Translations under genes and position numbers: made by a program | Shown here: piece by piece, positions 50,147 through 58,532 of the stretch | Layout: each line of letters opens with the position of its first letter | Numbering within the stretch: the stretch's first letter is position 1 | The notes under the pieces: model-generated | The model's database searches: none | The model's input: only the letters and a program-made list of their open reading frames with translations | What the model was told of the DNA's origin: nothing | NCBI GenBank assembly: GCA_021775095.1 | Contig: JAJFII010000047.1 | Coordinates: 1 to 64,000, forward strand | Direction: 5' to 3' | Length of the DNA: 64,000 bases | From: Rhodospirillales bacterium | Lineage (GTDB): Bacteria; Pseudomonadota; Alphaproteobacteria; Rhodospirillales; Casp-alpha2

Positions 50147-50209
50147 ATGTTTTATTTATAACCTGATTGTGGCCTTGCCAAGGCTTAGTTGGAGTGGCAG
50201 AGATACCAA

Positions 50210-51223
50210 ATGATTGATAAAAATCCGTTAACCGTTGAGGTTACCCGCGGTGATATGGTTGAAAGCCGTCACCGAGTTCATGCCCTGGTTTGTGATGCCA
50301 GGGGAAATGTTGTCCACGGTTGGGGCAACCTGGATATGTCTATTTATCCGCGCTCCGCCATCAAACCCATGCAGGCTTTGCCGTTTATTGAGACCGGGGC
50401 GGCCGACGCCATTGCCGCCAATCCACAGGAAATCGCCTTTGCCTGTGCATCGCACAATGGCGAGCCCCATCATACGGCTATGGCCAACGCCTGGTTAACG
50501 CGGATCGGAATGAAGCCCACCGATCTGCAATGTGTCGGCCATTATTCACACGAAGAAAAAACCCTGCACCAACAACTGTCCGGCGGCGAAACCCTGTCAA
50601 ACGCCCATAACAACTGTTCGGGAAAACACTGCGGGTTTTTGTCCACTGCCCACCATCTGGGAGAAACCGTTAACGGATATAGTGCCCGCGACCATCCGGT
50701 CCAGGAACGGCTGATTAAAGTTTTGTCCGAACTGGGTGATTGTGACTTGTCGACCAGTGCCACGGGAATTGATGGTTGTGGGATACCGGTTGTTGCCATG
50801 CCGCTGTCCGCTCTGGCCCTGGCCTCGGCGCGCATGGCGGCGCCCGAGGGACTATCAACCGCGCGGGCGGCGGCGTCGGCGCGGATTACCCGGGCAATGG
50901 TTGACCACCCCTATAATGTGGCCGGGCAGAACCGCTTTGATACCAACCTTATGACCGCCGGCAAGGGCCGATATGCGACAAAAACCGGGGCCGAAGGTGT
51001 CCACGTCGGACTGTTTCTCAAGGAGGGTTACGGCGTCGCCGTCAAATGTGAAGACGGCACCAAACGGGCGACAGATGTGGCCATGGCAAATATCCTCGAG
51101 TTGCTGGGTGGACTGGACGATGATGGTCGCCTGACGGTTGCCCATCACCTCAATACCCCGATAAAAAATGCCGCAGGTGTCGTGGCCGGAGAAATCCGAC
51201 TGGCCGACGGCTGGCGCGGTTAA
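50210..51223 (+). CDS. Class 3 L-asparaginase (Rhizobium etli ReAV type)
   Basis: This 337-aa protein matches the class 3 asparaginases, which adopt a serine-hydrolase/beta-lactamase-like fold and hydrolyse asparagine to aspartate. The Ser-Lys tandem is in YPRSAIKPMQALPF. CASHNGEPHHTAM follows. The zinc ligands are suggested by NNCSGKHCGF (Cys, Lys) and GIDGCGIPV (Cys). The start ATG at 50210 gives MIDKNPLTVEVTRGD, the family beginning. The gene is on the plus strand, tail to tail with the GT-C gene, with 4 bp between them. Confidence 0.9.
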   Translation: MIDKNPLTVEVTRGDMVESRHRVHALVCDARGNVVHGWGNLDMSIYPRSAIKPMQALPFIETGAADAIAANPQEIAFACASHNGEPHHTAMANAWLTRIGMKPTDLQCVGHYSHEEKTLHQQLSGGETLSNAHNNCSGKHCGFLSTAHHLGETVNGYSARDHPVQERLIKVLSELGDCDLSTSATGIDGCGIPVVAMPLSALALASARMAAPEGLSTARAAASARITRAMVDHPYNVAGQNRFDTNLMTAGKGRYATKTGAEGVHVGLFLKEGYGVAVKCEDGTKRATDVAMANILELLGGLDDDGRLTVAHHLNTPIKNAAGVVAGEIRLADGWRG

Positions 51224-51227
51224 ACCG

Positions 51228-52853
51228 TTATTGCAGATTGCCCTGGCAATCGACCCGGGCCGTCAAAAGGGTCTCGTGGCCGCCCTGCGGTGAACAGGCC
51301 CGGCTGAAGCTGTAATTCGGCAGCAGGCGTTGCAGTTCGGGAACAAGCGTATTGGCATAGACACCGCGGGCATAAAGGCACGGGTAAGAAGTGGCCACCT
51401 GGCGGATGTCGCGCGGGCCGCGCCAATCCCGAAATGTCTTGCTGACGATTTCATACCAGTAGTCATTTGTCGGGTATAAGTTTTCAAGCTGTTGGGAAAA
51501 CGGATTGCCGACCATGTTATTGCCAAGTTGCAGGGCATAGGACGGGCTCGCCGCCGACCAGAAAAAAATGCGGGCGCATCGATTGAACCGGTCGTCATCC
51601 AGGGCCGTCGCCACCCCTGCCCGTTCCCGGAACTGGCGACTGAGCTTCACGGTGGTCAGGGTTTGCGCAACAATAAGGGCCAGACACAGGGTGGTAAACA
51701 GGCTGCGGAGGTAACGGCTGCCCCGGTCCTCTGGGGCTAACATCTCTAGCCATAACCGGTATATGAGAGCCAGGCCAAGGGGGGCGAGGACCAGAATAGG
51801 GATCATATAATGACCCGACGGGTGGCGTGCGACAATCAGCGCCTGGACAAGCTCAGCAAAGCAAAGCCCGGCCAGCAACCGACCGGCCAGGGGAAAGTGA
51901 ATCGCCAGGAATTTCCACCGATAAGACAGGATCGCGAGCATTGTCAGAGATGCAAAAAACACAACAAAAATCGCCGGTCGGCTTGTGACCCGACGGAACT
52001 GGGTCCAGTAATCCTGTAAAGGGTTACTGTCCATCGACCCATCGCCCAGTTTTGCCGTCACCCCGGACACGGACTGCAGGTGGGCGATCAGATCGCCGTA
52101 GGAACCGGCGGCAGGCAGAGTGAAAATCACCAGTCCGGCCAAACCGGCACAGCCATAGACAAACAGCGGTCGGGGCGCCCATAACAAAAACACCGGCAGG
52201 AAATAAACCCCTACGGATGTGACCTTTGTGGCCATACCAAACCCGGCAATAAGGCCGAAGAGGAGGGCATACCGATCGCGGTTTTCGGCCAATTGCCCCG
52301 GTCGCAAAGCCAACAGGGAAACGCCGGATAAAACCAGGACAACAATAATCAACAGGGGTTCGGGGGCGACATGGGTCATCCACTTGATGGTTAACTTGGA
52401 AATGAACGGTGCCAATTGCAACAACACGATGACGAGCCGGTCGTTGAACAGCAAATACCCGGACCAGCCAATAAATCCGAGGGCCAGCGCGTTGGCAATG
52501 ATCAGGACGCCGTTGATCAGCTGCAGATAAGGCTCCGGATTGGCAAGCACAAGCTGGGTAATCTGGTCTGCCGACGTCAACGGATGCAGGCTTTTAATGA
52601 GAAACGCGCCGAGCACCTGCAGGGGTGTGCCCGGATGGGCAATATGGACCGGCCAGTTCAGGTTGATCAGGTTCAAGGAATCAAGCAGATACCAGTAATC
52701 CGGATCAAGATTAGACCATAACCAAAAGGGCCCGGCATGATCGCGTAAAATAATACCACTGATCAAACCGACCAGGGGAAGGGCGCCGACAATCATCCAC
52801 ACCGGCACCACCACGGCACGAACCTGGGAGAACGGGAAATGCCGAAGGTTCAA
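51228..52853 (-). CDS. GT-C-type membrane protein (dolichyl-phosphate-mannose mannosyltransferase-like)
   Basis: This 541-aa inner-membrane protein has about ten to twelve hydrophobic helices and a C-terminal soluble domain. The first periplasmic loop carries SNLDPDYWYLLDSLNLINL, where Asp residues resemble the catalytic Asp of GT-C glycosyltransferases, followed by HIAHPGTPLQVLG. The C-terminal part (LENLYPTNDYWYEIVSKTF, ATSYPCLYARGVYANTLV) is typical of large PMT-like proteins. It would move a sugar from a lipid carrier to an unknown acceptor. Its start overlaps the stop of the RNA methyltransferase gene by ATGA, so the two are transcribed together. Confidence 0.75.
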   Translation of the reverse strand: MNLRHFPFSQVRAVVVPVWMIVGALPLVGLISGIILRDHAGPFWLWSNLDPDYWYLLDSLNLINLNWPVHIAHPGTPLQVLGAFLIKSLHPLTSADQITQLVLANPEPYLQLINGVLIIANALALGFIGWSGYLLFNDRLVIVLLQLAPFISKLTIKWMTHVAPEPLLIIVVLVLSGVSLLALRPGQLAENRDRYALLFGLIAGFGMATKVTSVGVYFLPVFLLWAPRPLFVYGCAGLAGLVIFTLPAAGSYGDLIAHLQSVSGVTAKLGDGSMDSNPLQDYWTQFRRVTSRPAIFVVFFASLTMLAILSYRWKFLAIHFPLAGRLLAGLCFAELVQALIVARHPSGHYMIPILVLAPLGLALIYRLWLEMLAPEDRGSRYLRSLFTTLCLALIVAQTLTTVKLSRQFRERAGVATALDDDRFNRCARIFFWSAASPSYALQLGNNMVGNPFSQQLENLYPTNDYWYEIVSKTFRDWRGPRDIRQVATSYPCLYARGVYANTLVPELQRLLPNYSFSRACSPQGGHETLLTARVDCQGNLQ

Positions 52854-53425
52854 TCGTTGTACCCCTCTGGCGGGACGTCGCGATAGGGTTCCATACCCGA
52901 GCGAAAGATCTGTCCGCCGTGCTGGTGGGTTGGCATGGCGTCAAAGTCGGTCGGTCCGCCGGGCCGGGCCGGGCGACGCGGAAATTTGCCCCGGCTTTTG
53001 ATCCGATCATACATGACAATGGCACCGGCGATGCCGACATTGACACAAAAGGCAGTAGGAATCTTGATCACGTGATCGCACCGCTCGGTCAGTTCAGGCG
53101 AAATGGAACCGCGCTCCGGGCCCAATACGTAAGCCGCCTGACTGGGGTGATGAAAACTCGGTAATTCAACCGCGTCGGGGGTCAGCTCGATGCCCACCAA
53201 CGCACATTTTTCCGGCAGCTGGATCGTCGCCAAATCGGGGAAACTATAAAACGGCACATGGCCCAAACTGTCCGAGGTGTCGGATCTGCCACCTTCTTCC
53301 CGGCTATAGGTGGCGGCGACGGTGAACACAAAACTGGCGCCAAAGGCATGGGCCGTGCGGAACAGATTGCCGACGTTCATGACCTTGTTTATGCCTTCGA
53401 CACCGATGCCAAAATAACCGCGCAT
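52850..53425 (-). CDS. SpoU/TrmH-family RNA 2'-O-methyltransferase
   Basis: This 191-aa SPOUT protein has motif 1 MNVGNLFRTAHAFGASFV, motif 2 AAYVLGPERGSIS and motif 3 KIPTAFCVNVGIAGAIVMYD, in which the canonical Asn-Ser/Asn-Val segment is present. The last 45 residues form a proline-rich tail (GKFPRRPARPGG, MPTHQHGGQ). It methylates a ribose in tRNA or rRNA. The short N-terminus is like TrmL-type enzymes. The gene overlaps the downstream GT-C gene by 4 bp. Confidence 0.9.
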   Translation of the reverse strand: MRGYFGIGVEGINKVMNVGNLFRTAHAFGASFVFTVAATYSREEGGRSDTSDSLGHVPFYSFPDLATIQLPEKCALVGIELTPDAVELPSFHHPSQAAYVLGPERGSISPELTERCDHVIKIPTAFCVNVGIAGAIVMYDRIKSRGKFPRRPARPGGPTDFDAMPTHQHGGQIFRSGMEPYRDVPPEGYND

Positions 53426-53501
53426 AGGGAATTCCTACTGGATGATTTACCTGTCAGCGCCTAACCTCAGGGAAAAGCCGGAAGATTTCAAGGAGAGCGT
53501 T

Positions 53502-54476
53502 ATGTGGGCGATTGTTTGCCGCGACTGGTGCGAAGCGGACCAGTTAGAATTGGCCGAAGTGGCACCGCCGCCGATGCAGTCCGGTGCGGTGCGCATCGCG
53601 GTGCGCGCCGCCGGCCTGAATTTTGCTGACAGCCTGATGATCAAAGGCCAATATCAGGTGAAACCGCCGCTGCCCTTCAGTCCCGGCCTGGAAATTTCCG
53701 GCCATGTAGTTGACGTTGCGCCCGATGTGACCGGTTATGCGCCGGGTGATCGGGTGATGGCGGTGCTGCCCTATGGCGGGTTCGCCGAACAGGTGGTCGC
53801 CCAGGCAACGGATGTTTTTTCGATCCCCGATTCGCTGGACGATGTGCAGGCGGCCGGGTTCCCCATTGCCTACGGCACCTCACATGTCGGTTTACGTGAT
53901 AAACTGAACCTGCAAGCTGGTGAAACCCTGCTGGTCCACGGTGCCGCCGGCGGGGTCGGTCTGACCGCCGTCGAAATCGCTAAAAAACTTGGGGCAACGG
54001 TCATCGCCACGGCGGGTGGCGCGGAAAAACTGCAGATCGCCAAAGACTACGGAGCCGATCATCTGATCGATTACAAAACGCAAGATATCCGCGCCCGTGT
54101 CAAAACCCTGACCGCTGGTCGCGGCGCAGATGCGGTTTATGATCCCGTTGGCGGTGAGGTGTTTACGTCGTCGTTGCGGGCCACGGCCCAGGGCGGTCGC
54201 ATTTTGGTGGTCGGTTTCGCCAGTGGCACCGTCGCCCCGATACCGGCCAACATCCTGCTGGTCAAAAACATCTCCGTCATCGGCTTTTACTGGGGTGCCC
54301 ATCGGGTCCTGGATCCGGCCCTGATCAGCCGGTCCTTCCATGAACTGCTGGCCTGGTACGACGCCGGCACCCTGCGCCCCCATGTCTCCCATAGGTTCGA
54401 CCTGGCCGACGCATCGACGGCCCTGAACTTGTTGAAAAGCCGAAAATCCACGGGAAAAATTGTTTTAAAAACCTAG
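53502..54476 (+). CDS. NADPH:quinone oxidoreductase family protein (zinc-independent MDR)
   Basis: This 324-aa medium-chain reductase has an N-terminal GroES-like domain (VRIAVRAAGLNFADSLMIKG, LPFSPGLEISGHVVD), with no zinc ligands visible, and a Rossmann domain with LVHGAAGGVGLTAVEIAKKL and VIATAGGAEKL. The C-terminal ISVIGFYWGAHRV and STGKIVLKT are characteristic of the QOR family. It reduces quinones or enoyl compounds with NADPH. The start ATG at 53502 has AAGGAGAG upstream and replaces the longer frame from 53442. It runs plus strand, with a methyltransferase 34 bp downstream. Confidence 0.91.
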   Translation: MWAIVCRDWCEADQLELAEVAPPPMQSGAVRIAVRAAGLNFADSLMIKGQYQVKPPLPFSPGLEISGHVVDVAPDVTGYAPGDRVMAVLPYGGFAEQVVAQATDVFSIPDSLDDVQAAGFPIAYGTSHVGLRDKLNLQAGETLLVHGAAGGVGLTAVEIAKKLGATVIATAGGAEKLQIAKDYGADHLIDYKTQDIRARVKTLTAGRGADAVYDPVGGEVFTSSLRATAQGGRILVVGFASGTVAPIPANILLVKNISVIGFYWGAHRVLDPALISRSFHELLAWYDAGTLRPHVSHRFDLADASTALNLLKSRKSTGKIVLKT

Positions 54477-54510
54477 TTGACCCTGGGTGACAGCCAATGG
54501 CAGGTGATCT

Positions 54511-55095
54511 ATGACAAACGAATGGGATGATTACGCGCAAGCTTGGGACGACGACCCGGCTGTGCTTATTTATGCGGAAAAAACCTACGGTGAAGTGATC
54601 AAGCAGATAAATCCGAAAGGTCTGCGAATTCTTGATTTTGGATGTGGGACCGGGCTGCTGGCGGAACGGCTGGCGCGAACGGCAGCCCGGGTCATTGCCC
54701 TTGACGGATCCGAAAAAATGATCGACCGGGTGATCCATAAAAACCCGGCACGGGTATCGCCAATTGCCGGATTTCTCTCCCGTGAGCTGATCGCCAGCCA
54801 TCCCCAATTCCAGCAAAAATTTGATTTAATTACCGCGTCATCGGTTTGTGCCTTTCTTTCTAACTACGACGAGGCGTTGGCGCTGTTGCGGTCTGTTTTA
54901 CTGCCCGCTGGCACCTTCCTGCAATGGGACTGGCTGGCAAATCCCGCAATGTCCGGGTTTGGGATGACAGAGGATCGCGTACAAAAGGCGCTTGAAAACG
55001 CCGGCTTCAGCGACATATCCCTGTCGTTTCCGTTCCAGATGGAAACCCCAAAGGGATCCCTTGTGGTTCTCATGGCGGCGGCAAAAAACACCTGA
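54511..55095 (+). CDS. Class I SAM-dependent methyltransferase
   Basis: This 194-aa Rossmann methyltransferase has motif I LRILDFGCGTGLLAERLA, acidic motif II region VIALDGSEKMIDRVI, motif for post-I FDLITASSVCAF and a C-terminal strand FSDISLSFPFQM. It resembles small-molecule methyltransferases of the Methyltransf_11/25 type. The substrate is unknown. It follows the quinone oxidoreductase by 34 bp on the same strand and may be co-transcribed. Its 3' side runs into the palindromic repeat region. Confidence 0.85.
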   Translation: MTNEWDDYAQAWDDDPAVLIYAEKTYGEVIKQINPKGLRILDFGCGTGLLAERLARTAARVIALDGSEKMIDRVIHKNPARVSPIAGFLSRELIASHPQFQQKFDLITASSVCAFLSNYDEALALLRSVLLPAGTFLQWDWLANPAMSGFGMTEDRVQKALENAGFSDISLSFPFQMETPKGSLVVLMAAAKNT

Positions 55096-55150
55096 CGGTT
55101 TTTGCCAAGAATTAAGAATAAGACCCGCCCCCCCGCATCGCACCCCGCTC

Positions 55151-55434
55151 CTAACCTCCCCCCATGTGGGGGAGGGTTGGGGTGGAGGGTAAAGGATCGG
55201 CACCTTCGGGCTCACAGCTTATCCGACGGTGTCACCCCCATCCTAACCTTCCCCCATCAAGGGGGAAGGGATTCTTTTGGAAGTGGTCGTGGGATTTTTA
55301 TCTATTTTCGCAAGATCCCCCTCCCCCCGTGTGGGGGAGGGTTGGGGTGGGGGGTAAAGGTCCAGCGAACTCTCACGCCCAGATTATCTGGCGCTATCAC
55401 GTCGCTCCTAATCTTCCCCCACGTGGGGAAGGGA
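55151..55434. repeat. Two diverged units of palindromic intergenic repeat
   Basis: Four GC-rich palindromes occur in two kinds. Type A (about 55155-55194 and 55317-55360) reads CCTCCCCC-GTGGGGGAGG followed by GTTGGGGTGG and GGGTAAAGG. Type B (55243-55271 and 55408-55434) reads CTTCCCCC, then a complementary GGGGGAAGG or GGGGAAGGG. The order A-spacer-B occurs twice, and the two spacers align imperfectly (shared CTCAC, TTATC, TCAC, TCCTAA). So it is a tandemly duplicated unit of about 130 bp. Such Pro/Gly-rich palindromes (translating as LPHVGED or similar) are common in alphaproteobacteria and other phyla. They are presumably mobile or structural elements of unknown role. Confidence 0.75.
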
Positions 55435-56511
55435 CAGGTTGAATTCAACCGCTGCCATGGTGCGGCCATTGATCACGATTTCGATTTTATGGTTGCCGGC
55501 GTAATGTTTGCGGGTAGTGAAGTCCTTGAAGACTTGTGATTTGCTTAGGCTCACAGTGTCTTTGGGTTCAAGGGTCAGTTCCTTTAACTTAAAAACCTTC
55601 GGTGCCCGATGGCCGGATTTTTTCACATAATGGATTTTGTAATCGACGCGAAGTTTTTGCCGCGTCGATTTTTGTGAAGTGAGATCAAAGCTGAATTTAA
55701 TCTTTTCACCCAGTTCGATGTGGGTTTTGTCGAGCTTGAGATTGGTGGCGGCGATCTGCGGTTTCGCCGCAAAATCGAACAGGGCAAAGGCGCGGGGGTG
55801 CCCCTGTTTCAAAAGACTACGGGACGCATGTTTGGCGATCCATGCGCTATGGGGATTGGACCGGTCCCAGCCATTGAGCCAATCGAGCATGGTGTCCGGG
55901 TTATCTTTGGAAATATCGTTTAAATGATTGGCAACGGATTTACGCACATACAGCGCGTCATCGGCTTTCAGTCTGTCGAGGATTTTGTGTGTCGGGGTTG
56001 GATCTTTAATCAGCATGGGTAATTTGAAGGACCAGGGAAGGCGGGGGCGGCTGCCTTCGGAAGCCAGCCGGCGGATGTGTTGATTTTCGTTTTCCGCCCA
56101 TTTTACCATGTGATTTAGGGTTCGCTCGAAGTCAATTTTCAGAAATTCGCGGATCGCAAACTCACTTGACGAATAGCGGGTGAAATGTTCAAGGGCGGCG
56201 ATCGAGCGGTCATAATGATCGCGTCCATAGCGGCCCACATAGTCCGGGAATAACATGCTGGCGAAGGACATGTCGTAGGGCACAACCAGAGGATAGAGAA
56301 TCTCCAGGGATTTGCCATAATCATCGGGCAAAACGCCGTGCATCAATTGACTTGTGCGTCGCAATCGGTCCATTAATTCCAATTGATCAAGTCCAGCAAG
56401 GGCGGACTTGAGAAAAAGATCCGTGTCGAATTTTGGATAGGCCTCATAAAGCCGGCCGACGAAGGTGCGGTAAAAATTTTCGTTGAACCCGTTTTTAAGT
56501 TGTTCCGCCAC
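55408..56511 (-). CDS. DNA alkylation repair protein (AlkC/AlkD-like HEAT repeat)
   Basis: This 367-aa helical-repeat protein fits the PF08713 DNA alkylation repair family. It has many repeated helices, with segments such as ALEHFTRYSSSEFAIREFL, MVKWAENENQHIRRLASEGS, RPRLPWSFKLPMLIKDPTPT and ADDALYVRKSVANHLNDISK. The conserved RRLASEG and VRKSVANHLND patterns are AlkC/AlkD-type. It would excise 3-methyladenine-type lesions. About 100 C-terminal residues (from about 265) look like a beta-sandwich add-on. The last residues NLSLPHVGED are encoded by the palindromic repeat. The gene begins overlapping the downstream end of the EamA gene by 17 bp. Confidence 0.87.
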   Translation of the reverse strand: MAEQLKNGFNENFYRTFVGRLYEAYPKFDTDLFLKSALAGLDQLELMDRLRRTSQLMHGVLPDDYGKSLEILYPLVVPYDMSFASMLFPDYVGRYGRDHYDRSIAALEHFTRYSSSEFAIREFLKIDFERTLNHMVKWAENENQHIRRLASEGSRPRLPWSFKLPMLIKDPTPTHKILDRLKADDALYVRKSVANHLNDISKDNPDTMLDWLNGWDRSNPHSAWIAKHASRSLLKQGHPRAFALFDFAAKPQIAATNLKLDKTHIELGEKIKFSFDLTSQKSTRQKLRVDYKIHYVKKSGHRAPKVFKLKELTLEPKDTVSLSKSQVFKDFTTRKHYAGNHKIEIVINGRTMAAVEFNLSLPHVGED

Positions 56512-57403
56512 GCAGTTCCTCTTTCAGGGTTGATTTGGGTTTTCTCAAAATAAAGACATTGCCCGTCAAAATAAGCGCTGTGCCGACCATAGCCAGAGGC
56601 GTCCAGCGAAAATCCTCAAAGATGACGGACAAAGTCAAGGCGATGATCGGGAACAGGACCGATGAATAGGACGCCCGGTCGGCACCGATTCGCCCGAGCA
56701 AAGTCAAATAACAGCTAAATCCAATGACCGAGGCGAACAGGGCGAGGAAAGCCAGGGCCGCCAGGTAACTGACACGGCTATCGATAACAAAGGGTTTTCC
56801 CAAAATCAACGCCAGCAAAACCATATATGCCGCACCGTAGGCCATGGCGATGGCGGTGGTTTCGATGACTGGCAAGCCGCGTTTTTGATAAACCGCCGAA
56901 GACAACATGCCGATGGATGCCGCCAGAGTTCCGCCGATCGCCAGGGTCAGGCCCAAGGCCGTGTCGGATGATAAATCAAAACCCATCAGGTCGCGCCAGA
57001 ACACAGTGGTGATGCCGCACAAACCCAACAGGCCACCCACGGCAACACGGCCGGAAATGGCATTGCGAAACAACAGGGCACCGCCCAGAATATTCATGAC
57101 AACTATGGTTGAGAAGATCACCGCAACCAACCCCGTCGTCAGATATTGTGACGCATGATACAGCAGCAGGTAATTGGTGCCAAAAAGCATCACCCCCTGA
57201 AACGCCATGCGCAGGTGATCACCGCGGTTAAAGGACAGTCGCCTGCCGCGGATGGCACAAAAGAGTAGCAGGATGGCCGCCGCCAGAAGAAACCGGTAGG
57301 CGACGGAAACCTCCGGCGGAACGATCCCCAATTGAAATTTGATGGCGAGCCAGCTCGATCCCCAAATGGCAACGGTGGTCACATACAAAAAGATATTGTT
57401 CAT
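56495..57403 (-). CDS. EamA/DMT-superfamily transporter
   Basis: This 302-aa membrane protein starts with TTVAIWGSSWLAIKFQLGIV, the classical EamA helix 1, followed by ten helices in two repeats. EVSVAYRFLLAAAILLLFC and GVMLFGTNYLLLYHASQYL lie in the first half. Its gene ends inside the start of the DNA alkylation gene (17-bp overlap) and begins 8 bp after the DinB-like gene, so DinB-like, EamA and alkylation repair genes form one transcript. The substrate is unknown. Similar transporters expel amino acids or drug-like metabolites. Confidence 0.9.
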   Translation of the reverse strand: MNNIFLYVTTVAIWGSSWLAIKFQLGIVPPEVSVAYRFLLAAAILLLFCAIRGRRLSFNRGDHLRMAFQGVMLFGTNYLLLYHASQYLTTGLVAVIFSTIVVMNILGGALLFRNAISGRVAVGGLLGLCGITTVFWRDLMGFDLSSDTALGLTLAIGGTLAASIGMLSSAVYQKRGLPVIETTAIAMAYGAAYMVLLALILGKPFVIDSRVSYLAALAFLALFASVIGFSCYLTLLGRIGADRASYSSVLFPIIALTLSVIFEDFRWTPLAMVGTALILTGNVFILRKPKSTLKEELRGGTT

Positions 57404-57411
57404 GGGAACAG

Positions 57412-57915
57412 TTAATCGTCGACGTCGCGCAAATAATAAATCAGGTCCAGGGCGGGCGGCTCGATTTTGGCCTGCGACAACAGTCCGTGGACATGTCCCC
57501 GGTGATGGGTTGCGTGATTAAAAACGTGGGTCAGAACCTGGCTCATGGGGGTCACCAGGGTCGTCGGATTGAGAATTGGTGAGTAGGTCAGCGACCCGCC
57601 CAGGGCCGCCGCATCCATATCGTCGATCACCTGGCTAATGCGTCGGTCTTCACTTTCCCGGGCCGCAGCAACGCCTTCTAAGGTATCGAACAGCTGCGCG
57701 CCCAGATCGGTCAGGCCACTGTCGACGCCGGTGATCCGGCCAAACCAGATCCGGTCGCCCACAAGAATATGGTTTAAGGTGCCGTGGATGGATCCAAAAA
57801 ATGCCCCACGGTCCAGGAAATAGGCATCGGCAGCGAGAGTTCGCGAAGCGGCAATCAGTCGCTGATTTGCCCACGCCCCATAACCAGCCATCATTTGGAA
57901 ATGTGGTTTATCCAT
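57412..57915 (-). CDS. DinB-family (YfiT-like) putative metalloenzyme
   Basis: This 167-aa four-helix-bundle protein has the metal-binding histidines of the DinB family: one in GTLNHILVGDRIWFG and a C-terminal cluster in FNHATHHRGHVHGLL. The start is MDKPHFQMMAGYGAWANQRL. Members are thought to be thiol- or metal-dependent transferases, and some are induced by DNA damage. The name is historical and does not imply a polymerase. It is the first gene of a likely operon with an EamA transporter and a DNA alkylation repair enzyme, which makes a damage-related role plausible but unproven. Confidence 0.82.
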   Translation of the reverse strand: MDKPHFQMMAGYGAWANQRLIAASRTLAADAYFLDRGAFFGSIHGTLNHILVGDRIWFGRITGVDSGLTDLGAQLFDTLEGVAAARESEDRRISQVIDDMDAAALGGSLTYSPILNPTTLVTPMSQVLTHVFNHATHHRGHVHGLLSQAKIEPPALDLIYYLRDVDD

Positions 57916-57944
57916 GTTACCTGTTCTCGCACAGTTGAACTTAT

Positions 57945-57973
57945 AAAAAAAGGACCGGTGCGGTGACCGGTCC
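57945..57973 (-). terminator. Intrinsic terminator, distal hairpin after the DUF1127 gene
   Basis: GGACCGGT (57952-57959) pairs with ACCGGTCC (57966-57973), with a 6-nt loop. On the minus strand the stem is followed by a run of seven T (complement of the A run at 57945-57951). It is the second of two terminators after the small gene at 58044-58292 and insulates the DinB-like operon from it. Confidence 0.8.
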
Positions 57974-57984
57974 CCAAGGCGGAG

Positions 57985-58022
57985 AAAAAACCCTGCGGAA
58001 CTGCGTGTCCCGTTCCGCAGGG
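57985..58022 (-). terminator. Intrinsic terminator, proximal hairpin after the DUF1127 gene
   Basis: CCCTGCGGAAC (57991-58001) pairs perfectly with GTTCCGCAGGG (58012-58022), with a 10-nt loop. Read on the minus strand, six T follow the stem. It ends the transcript of the DUF1127 gene, and with the second hairpin at 57952-57973 makes a tandem terminator. Confidence 0.87.
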
Positions 58023-58043
58023 TAATGACGGTGGGTCACACCG

Positions 58044-58292
58044 TCAGGGGATTAAAAAAACCTTGCCGGCTTCCGCATCGGCGGCGGACCGGGTCCAGCC
58101 AATATCCTTCAACTGGGCATCGGACAATTGGCGAATATGTTGGCGTTCGTCGATGCGGGTCTGCCAGATGTATAAGTGGCCGATTGTTTTTTCTGGAAGT
58201 TGCACAACCGCACGGAAAAGATTTGTCAGGACGGCGCTCAAATCGCCTGTTTGAACAGTGGAGGATAAAGCGTTGTTTTCAAATCTAGACAT
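58044..58292 (-). CDS. DUF1127 small protein
   Basis: This 82-aa protein has the DUF1127 pattern in the C-terminal half: IWQTRIDERQHIRQLSDAQL followed by KDIGWTRSAADAE (W, RxxR, L, LSDAxLxDIG, R). DUF1127 proteins are small, basic and in alphaproteobacteria affect RNA turnover, phosphate and carbon storage. The N-terminal half is a non-conserved leader. It stands alone, with a double terminator after it and a 240-bp gap before the divergent LysR gene. The upstream region (58293-58532) is AT-rich, with no obvious gene. Confidence 0.85.
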   Translation of the reverse strand: MSRFENNALSSTVQTGDLSAVLTNLFRAVVQLPEKTIGHLYIWQTRIDERQHIRQLSDAQLKDIGWTRSAADAEAGKVFLIP

Positions 58293-58532
58293 TTTAATGT
58301 TCCTTTCCGAACGGTCCCGGACTTTCCAAGTGCCGGGGTTTTGGTTTGTGTCGATGGCCCATTTGTATCGGTGATTGGTTCAGGCGACAAACGATCTTTT
58401 TTGATGAGTGCATAAGAAAAAATAATGCCAATGTATGGGTGCAATCCTTGAAAATCCCAGCTTTTATGAATTTTCTATGAATATCTGACGAATTGGCTTG
58501 TGTAGAAGATAATAATTTTTTATTAAAATTTT

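Noticed and set aside
57412-57915. DinB-like gene as an error-prone DNA polymerase IV
   Set aside because: The product is a 167-aa His-rich bundle of the DinB/YfiT family, unrelated to polymerase IV despite the shared name.
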